Positions 57,601-64,000 of a stretch of DNA of 64,000 nt are shown here, one piece after another. The stretch is from Cordia subcordata. Lineage: Eukaryota > Streptophyta > Magnoliopsida > Boraginales > Cordiaceae. A program made the translations under genes and the position numbers. Location of the stretch: assembly GCA_028554755.1 (NCBI GenBank), contig JAPTOF010000008.1, positions 12,092,501-12,156,500 of the forward strand, read 5' to 3'. The notes below the pieces were generated by a model. It did not search any database and was not told the origin of the DNA. It worked only from the letters and a program-made list of their open reading frames with translations. Each line of letters begins with the position of its first letter. Position 1 is the stretch's first letter.

Positions 57601-57809
57601 CAATCGAATTAAGGAAAGATACAGTGAACTTAGATTGCATTACAAGTCCGTTGAAAGTGGTATGCTAATTGAATATCCTGCTTGATGACTACAATCTATA
57701 CGGTGCAGCAGAGGGGTAGGAGAGTAAACCCACAAGAAAGGGAAAGAAGAAATGTCCAAGGAAAAGCAAAAAGACTTTACAGCAGTGATCGCAGCAATTC
57801 AACCCCGTT
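54691..57809. other. Long intergenic region, no gene recognised
   Basis: No open frame with a family motif. A short palindromic repeat TAACGTTATAACGTTACG lies at about 55097. Mixed-composition DNA at 55560-56700 looks like decayed mobile-element sequence, but I could not identify a domain. The last 100-200 bp before 57810 should be the 3' UTR of the LUL gene. Confidence 0.3.
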
Positions 57810-60800
57810 TCATTCGTCAGTTTCATTGCTGACCTTTATCTCCAAAAGCCGCTCGACTGGCTGTCTGCAAATCGGACACCGGTTTGTTTGGAACCTCAAA
57901 ACCTTTGCACAGCTACTGCACATACACTGTATCAAGAAAAGTAAAGCCCATGTTATTTGCGTGATCAAGAAGCTTTATTCAGAAGGATTAATTCTAACAG
58001 GAATACATCATTCTACCAACTAGAGCAGTTTGGAAAGGGATTCCCTTATCCTCTACCTTGTCAAACAACCTATGAGAGAGTGAGAGAGTGAGTACCATGT
58101 GTCGACATGGGAGGACAGTGGTCTCTCGAGGCTCAGAGAGGCATATTACGCACTCTTTTCCTGTATCATTCTCATCAAAGTTGTCATCTACTGAATTCCC
58201 AATACCATATATCTCTTGTAATTCGTACCTCATGCCATTCACCCATAATATTTGCTTCAATACCCTAACCTGATATTCACCTTTGTCCTTCTCAAACACA
58301 GCCTGAGTTATCTGGGAGTTTGTGGATCCTGACGGGGGGTTCTCATTCCCTGATTCGTCTTGGTTATCTGGGGATGCCTCAGCCTTAATTGCTAGAGGAT
58401 AAACACCCGTCTCACCCTCTTTTGATAACTCTGCGTCCTCAAACATTGAGAGGTCTATCCCAGTTCCAGAGGGTTGATTGAACTTCTGCACTAAACCATT
58501 TTGGAACTGCACCGTCACTGGCGGAAGTAAGCTTGCTTTCATAGGGATCAGGCAACAGTCCTCACCTTCTTTAGCAAAAAATGTGATGGTGATGCTGCAT
58601 AAAGCAAGAAAACAGAAAGTTGCACGGCAATTTATCCACTTTGTACAGATTAGAAAATATCAAGCCTGTTATAGAGCAAACAGTGAGAAGTGTGAAAAGA
58701 AGCAAGAAAACTAAGTAGTCGAAATGCAATAATTTCTAAATCCTCATGGAAAATGTATGAATACTGACTTTTTGCAACCACTTCTAGAACTCCTCTTAAT
58801 TGTTCAAAAACAAGAATCAACCATAATCAGTGACTGATAGTTCACTCAGTAAAAGCCATACACGCTACGAAAATAATAGACCAGGTTTATTCTCCTTTTT
58901 GAATATACACCTGGTTAACAGTCCAGTTCAATCATTGACATTACACAAATAATCAAATTTCAACCTAGTCAAACTGTGGAAACTTTCAGGTGTCTTGTAA
59001 CATCACCTTTTCTTCCAAAAGTCAAGAGAGATGACAAACATGCAGACTAGCACAAAAGTACCAGATGAGTTCTAAGCAAAAAGACAATTTTTGTTTTTTT
59101 TTCTCATCTCATACTGCCAATCAGAGATACCGCAACAATGTTGCTCTAGCAAATATTAATCGTATTATTGACTCTTGATTTAGCCCAAAAGCATTAAAAT
59201 TTAAATATCTCAAATCATACTAACATAGTTGGCCAGCCAAAAGATGAAAATATTAGCTTATCATCATTATAGCCACCAATACAGAAAAAAGAACACCATT
59301 TTTTTTTTTTTTACAAATAACATAATACGAGCAACAATGTGACTAACAATTGGAACAAGCCACCAAAGGTGGCTAAACCAGCCACTAAAGATCAAAATGG
59401 CGCCCAATTTATCCCAGTCTTCAAATATATAATATTCAAAACGATTATATGTTTCACAGGAACCAATAATAGAACCAAAATTTCCATAATTACATCCCTT
59501 GTGAGTTGTGACATCCATTACCAGGAAAGCTGAAACATGATCATGGACCACAATTAAAAGAGACTGGAACCGACATAACAGGAAGCAACCAAAACATTAC
59601 AAAATAGTCCAAGATGCCCATTGGGCTATAAACAACGTGATGAAAACAAACATTACAAAACGCAATGACCAGTTTACCAAATCTATCAGCTAATACAATA
59701 AAGTTCCAACAACATTCAACAAGCAGATCGCAAATTAAGCTTAAGTATAACATCAGCTTTAAAAAGGAAAGTTAAAGTGCAAGATCCCCTACATTTTGCT
59801 CAAATTGCACCTTATACATCTAAAATAGTTATCTAATAAACCTTAGACAGCTAAAATAGACCTAACAAGGTTTTGCTTCCTGAAAGCATATCAGATTATT
59901 ACAACTTACGCTTCAAAAAATTGATATTGGCATTATCGAAAAGGGTGAAGTGCAAAAAGCATTTTTTTTTTCTTTTTTGTTCAAGTTGCACTCTAGACAA
60001 CTCCCATTCTAATAATTCAAGGAAGTATCAATTACATTACATGTTTTTGTCACATTGCTTACTGGATTGTTACACTACACTATGTGTTTTTTGCCATATT
60101 CTATTACTAGGAATCAAGCTTCATAACTGAAATTGGCTCAACTATTTTTTGTCACATTCTTAGGGCTTAATGGCTCAATGTGCTCTTTGCCATATTTATC
60201 AAGGCTATAAGTTTATCATTGTACATTTTTATGTTTTTGGATTTTTGCCACATTTTCTATAATGGTTTAGGTTTTAACTATAATTCTAAACTTGCTTACA
60301 TACAACTTCGACAAAATACTTCGACAAAATAAATGAGGAATATCAAATACCTTCCAGAGACAGTGGCATCAAACGTGAACGCGACGAGGAATTTCCCGGG
60401 GTTGTCATCATCAGGCACGATCCTTAAACTCTCCTTCTTGAGGTTAATATCGTTGCGAATCGTGACGGCCTTCTGATGCTCCACGTAAGGCGCCGGCGAC
60501 TGCATCATGGGCCCACAAGGGTAACGGCCATTAACCCAGTGCGGGTCCACACGGTGGTGGTGATCGTACGGTGCCGGGAGCGGCAAAGGCGGCGCCGGAT
60601 AATACCCTGGGTACTGGTAATACGGGATGTGAGGCGGCGGCGGCGTAGGCGGACCGTTTAGCTGGTTGGGGTACTGCGGCGGCGGGTAAGGCGTCGCCGC
60701 CGCGAAAACGTAACGGTTCGCCGTGATTTCGGGCTGCGGCGGTTGCGGCTGAGGTGGTGGTGGGTGGTCGTGCCGTCGGCTGCTGCTCCTTCGCCGGCCG

Positions 60801-60829
60801 TTCATGCTGCTGCTTCCTGTATTCCCCAT
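57810..60829 (-). CDS. LUL: LOG2/LUL-type RING E3 ubiquitin ligase (3 exons)
   Basis: Exons 60351-60829, 58096-58594 and 57810-57926 join in phase (479, 499 and 117 nt) to give 364 residues. It starts MGNTGSSS, a good N-myristoylation signal, followed by a Pro/His/Tyr-rich region (about 15-115). The DAR2-like domain follows (about 140-290), with [35 protein letters not shown] and [19 protein letters not shown]. The C3HC4 RING has C308, C311, C323, H325, C329, C332, C343 and C346 (CVIC, CRHMCMCSSC, CPIC). Arabidopsis LOG2 and the LULs are membrane-associated ligases, LOG2 acting with GDU1 in amino-acid export and in ABA responses. Orthology to LOG2 or to a particular LUL is not resolved here. 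The start is the first Met and gives the expected MGN. Exon 1 is GC-rich compared with its surroundings. Confidence 0.93.
58595..60350 (-). other. Intron 1 of the LUL gene (1.76 kb)
   Basis: Donor GGAAG|GTATTTG at 60350 and acceptor TTATGCAG|C at 58595. No nested gene or mobile element is evident; there are poly-T/A runs near 59300 and 59965. Confidence 0.7.
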
Positions 60830-61216
60830 TTATCAAAAAATCTCTCTTTATCAATTTCCCCTTAAAAAAACTACCAAAAAGATCAAATTTTGAATCAAAA
60901 TTTGAAGTATTACGAGCTATAACAAATTGGGTTCTTGCATGGTTTAGAAAATTCTTTCTTTTTTTTTTTTGAATATTTTTGGTGGTGTTTTTGATGATGA
61001 TGATAAGAATGAATACTAATAGAGATACGTTAATGGTGGTTCAAATTGAAATGGGAATCTTGTAATGGTGGGTTGGGTTAATGGGTTTGGCGTCAAGTTC
61101 CACCTGCAGCGTGATCAATGATGATTAGATGGAAAATATGCTCTTTTCAACTTTTTTTTTTTTTTTGGTTTTCTGTTTTTTTGGTCTGAGAAAACTATTT
61201 TTACAACTAGCAGAAA

Positions 61217-61447
61217 TGTCTGTTTAGATGGTTTTTTTTTTATGCGAAAATAATTTTTATAAAAAAAATATTTTTTTGTAATAAATATTTGAGTTAAAAT
61301 TAAAAAAATAAAACTCTAGAAGCTCAGTCTCAGTTTTTTTTTTCTTTTTTAAAAGTCAGAACTTTTAAATTTTTAAAAGAAAACTTTTCTTAAAAATTTT
61401 AGAAAAAAGAATCATTTAAAAAAAAAAAAACCAATCCATACAAGCTT
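61217..61447. mobile_element. MITE of the GTTTGGATTGG family
   Basis: Left end TGTCTGTTTAGATGGTTTTT; right end ACCAATCCATACAAGC, an imperfect inverted copy. The interior has GAAGCTCAGTCTCAGTTTTT and AAAGTCAGAACTTTTAAATT. Confidence 0.5.
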
Positions 61448-61484
61448 TGAGTAGATCATGTAAAGGTTGGAGATCTGTCAACTA

Positions 61485-61665
61485 GGGGCTGGTTTGAATT
61501 AGTTTTTTTAAATTTTTTTTGGTAATTTTTGAAAGTAAATTTATGAAAAAAAAATGAAAATTTAACTTAAAAAAAAAGTTGAATGTAATAAACTCACTTC
61601 AAAGTTTTAGTTTTTCTTTTGTTGCTAAATCAAATACTTATCAAAAAAGAAAATCAATCCAAACA
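61485..61665. mobile_element. MITE of the GTTTGGATTGG family
   Basis: Left end GGGGCTGGTTTGAATTAGTT; right end GAAAATCAATCCAAACAAAT. Together with 61217-61447 it forms a cluster of two elements upstream of the LUL gene. Confidence 0.5.
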
Positions 61666-62495
61666 AATTTTGTATGTGGCTTGAGAACTCCCAGTTAAGT
61701 ATTGTAGCATATAAGAAAATTTGTTGTATGTGATGTTTAGATTTTGTTTTTGTTTCTGTTTTCATTTTTGTTTTTTCTTTTCTTTTTCCATGAAACAGGG
61801 TAGTTTTATTTTCCTCAGCCTAGTTTATTTTGCTAAATTATTGCCATAAGCAGTTAAAAGACATTAGAAAATTGACTGATTAGTTTTGCTGACAGGAAAG
61901 CTACATTGGCCAAAAGGAGGATTTTTTTTTGATTAAAAAGTTTAACCACTTCTCTCACATTTTTGACCAAAAAAAGGAAAAAGAAGAACCAACCATTCAA
62001 TTAATTTATTCATTATATTTCAGTAATGGATGTGATAATGTTCTCTCAGCATCTTTGAAATTATTGCTCCAAGGAATGAATGTAGATACTGCTGAGAGAA
62101 AGTTTTATGTAAGTACATTCAAGAAAAATAGGGGAATTTTAATTCCCTTGCAATACGTCATCAATTGTCAAGATAAAAACGTGTGAGATGCACTACACCT
62201 TTAATATTTTGTTGAAATTACGTATTAAATTTATAAGTTAAAAATATTTTTTATGTATATTTTATTAAATATTGCACTATTACTCCTTTGTTTTTCTGCT
62301 GATCTTTTCCTCTGCATATATGAAGAGTAAGTGTGGATGTTGTTCCAGAAGCGGACGTTGTTGAGAAAGGTGTAGTAGGTGGTAGAAAGACGTTCTTCGT
62401 GTATTTACTGATAGCAGGAAAGTATAAAGATTTTGTGTATGTTATGTTTTACTGTATATCGATATCTATATACAAAATATCCAATACGACATATT
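61666..62495. other. Intergenic, nothing recognised
   Basis: AT-rich. The small open frame 61929-62186 has no recognisable domain. Confidence 0.35.
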
Positions 62496-62500
62496 ACACG

Positions 62501-63337
62501 TGATATGGGTACACCGTTTGGACCAATAGAAGAGTGACACGTGGCGAGAGAGAAACGAATAAGCTATGGGCGAACCCGAGGTAGGTGGGTATGCTGCCTA
62601 GTTGGATCGGGCCGCACCCTCATAGCACACGTACGCCCCTTAGCACATTTAAGCACAGAGGCGAAAACACCACTTGAATACACAGGCGGATCCTTAAAGA
62701 ACGCGCACGCTAAAGGACTAAGTGAAGGCTTACCCTTGTTTGATGGGTACGCCTACATGTATGCTAAGAAACGAAGGGAGGGCTTACCCTCGCCTAAGGG
62801 GCACGCCTAGTTGAGTGCTTGGTAGGGCACGTGGTTTCTTCCCGAAAATGGTTACGTATGCCATGTCACCAACCAATATTGATCCAATCAGCATCCTATT
62901 TGAGGTAAATTTCGAGTATTAAGCCACCATATCTATAAATACCAAGTCATAACACAAGCAAAGAAAAGTAAGTAAGGACGAGAATTCTCTCTTCTTAAGT
63001 AAGGACTAGAATTCTCTCTACCTATCTTGTGCATGTTCATATCACATTCGAACATATATGCACAAATCCATGAGTCTTAGTAACTGACTTGACCGTCGGA
63101 GGACTAACGGGGGGAAAGCCCCACTCATTTTTTACCTTGTAGGGAAAGGCGTATGCGTCCAACAATCGGGCACAAAAGGCTTACCCATCCACCCACCTAG
63201 AACGAAGGAGGCTTATGCATCTAGCACGCATGCTAAAGTTGACCCTTGGCTTACGCGTCCACCTCCACCTCATCCAACGTACCAATTAAGTCATTTGAAT
63301 CACTACTGACATGGGGACGACATCTTTACCCACATCA
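62501..63337. mobile_element. Solo LTR with perfect target duplication
   Basis: 837 bp with inverted ends TGATATGGGT...ACCCACATCA and a perfect 5-bp direct repeat ACACG (62496-62500 and 63338-63342). It contains TATAAATACC at about 62934 and a promoter-like, C/G-richer body, as an LTR would. There is no primer site, polypurine tract or pol sequence beside it, so the rest of the element was lost, most simply by LTR-LTR recombination. The ACTTGACCGTCGGAGGA block near 63090 is reminiscent of Ty3/gypsy LTRs, so that superfamily is likely but not certain. Confidence 0.82.
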
Positions 63338-63342
63338 ACACG

Positions 63343-63844
63343 TAATCATGCAAAATCAAACTTTGAAAGAGTTGCATAATCTATCAGTTAATACGCTTCT
63401 TTATACTTTATTGTGTGATGATTAAACAGGAGACTATTGGCTAGCAAAACAACTTTAAAATAGGATTCACAGATAAGTATTAAGTAATCTTTATGCGAGT
63501 GGAGAATAATTTGTTCCGTATCTTTTCTAGATGTTGACGATCATGTAATTCTGCTCCATCAGAAGAAAGTAGGCATGTATGCAGATTATATTTTATTAGT
63601 CTCCAAACTCTTTTTTCTTTAACAATTTCTCTTTTTACACATAATAGATTAAGGTCTTGTCATCATTAATTCATTAACAAAAATATAACAATAGTGGACT
63701 ATGAAGTTCTCATGATTATCTTAACAAAAGAAAAAAAGTTATTGTGTTTAAGAACTATAACTTGACCTGAAGGTTATTGTGATTATCTCAAGATTTTACA
63801 ATGAAGTTTTCGTGATTAGCCTGTGACGATTGGGTGCTAAAATA
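63343..63844. other. AT-rich intergenic region
   Basis: No gene seen. A loosely repeated GAAGTT-YTC-TGATTATC motif occurs near 63702 and 63802. Confidence 0.3.
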
Positions 63845-64000
63845 CTCAAAAAAATTTTTAACGGCTACTAAAAAACATTTTTTTTTAGAAGCTGAAAATT
63901 CAACCTTCTAAAAAAAGTTGTATTTGAGTTTTTTTTCGGAGTTTCAGTTTTTTTAGAAGCCAAATCAAATAGTTATTGTTAATTTAATGAAACTTTTTTA
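63845..64000. mobile_element. MITE of the GTTTGGATTGG family, cut by the window end
   Basis: The block TTAGAAGCTGAAAATTCAAC, then GAGTTTCAGTTTTTTTAGAA and TCAAATAGTTATTGTTAATT, matches the interior of 3639-3867 and 7545-7752 in the same order. The right terminus would lie beyond 64000. Confidence 0.55.

Noticed and set aside
60476..60661. Arg-rich plus-strand frame
   Set aside because: Antisense shadow of the GC-rich, Pro-coding exon 1 of the LUL gene.
62541..62810. 89-residue open frame
   Set aside because: Lies wholly inside the solo LTR, has no domain, and its composition follows the LTR's direct repeats.
1..64000. CRISPR arrays, operons or bacterial-type defence genes
   Set aside because: The window is plant nuclear DNA; the tandem repeats lack the spacer pattern and no such proteins are encoded.

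Overview
The window is nuclear DNA from a plant, most likely a eudicot. The evidence is multi-exon genes with AT-rich introns, plant-specific proteins (a fasciclin-like arabinogalactan protein and a LOG2/LUL-type RING ligase), many Ty1/copia retrotransposons, hAT- and CACTA-type small transposons, and a fragment of plastid DNA. I cannot name the species.

Four host genes are supported. (1) An intronless fasciclin-like arabinogalactan protein gene at 1463-2203, minus strand. (2) An 11-exon WD40-repeat gene of the WDR20/CreC type at 5676-18649, plus strand. (3) An 8-exon RING-CH (RINGv) membrane-anchored E3 ligase gene at 20039-24411, minus strand, tail-to-tail with the WD40 gene. (4) A 3-exon LOG2/LUL-type RING E3 ligase gene at 57810-60829, minus strand. 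I assigned exon boundaries by hand from splice sites, reading phase and protein continuity. Three of the genes encode ubiquitin-pathway proteins or a likely partner of that pathway, but nothing shows that they act together.

The rest is mainly transposon-derived. From 0 to 5.2 kb there are an hAT MITE with a perfect 8-bp target duplication, the FLA gene, two LINE fragments and two further MITEs. A 5.05-kb copia element (11607-16660) sits in sense orientation inside intron 8 of the WD40 gene. From 25 to 30 kb there are a LINE 3' end, a broken RPA-like (DUF223) fragment and direct repeats. From 30 to 39 kb there is an old minus-strand copia element: its left LTR is split by a second, non-autonomous LTR element carrying a ~110-bp minisatellite, and its right LTR is split by a MITE. 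From 42.1 to 49.7 kb there is a minus-strand copia element with a smaller copia derivative nested inside it. From 49.9 to 51.4 kb there is a non-autonomous CACTA element packed with a GGCGACGG-like motif. At 51.6-52.1 kb a plastid trnR-ACG fragment lies inside an inverted repeat. From 52 to 57 kb the DNA is AT-rich with tandem arrays. After the LUL gene come two MITEs, a solo LTR with a perfect 5-bp target duplication (62501-63337), and a MITE cut by the window edge.

I found no wholly new system. The best leads are: an LTR-divergence paradox in the nested copia pair (inner LTRs about twice as diverged as outer ones); the plastid tRNA fragment inside a palindrome; and an exon 4/5 junction in the WD40 gene that cannot be both canonical and in the conserved frame.
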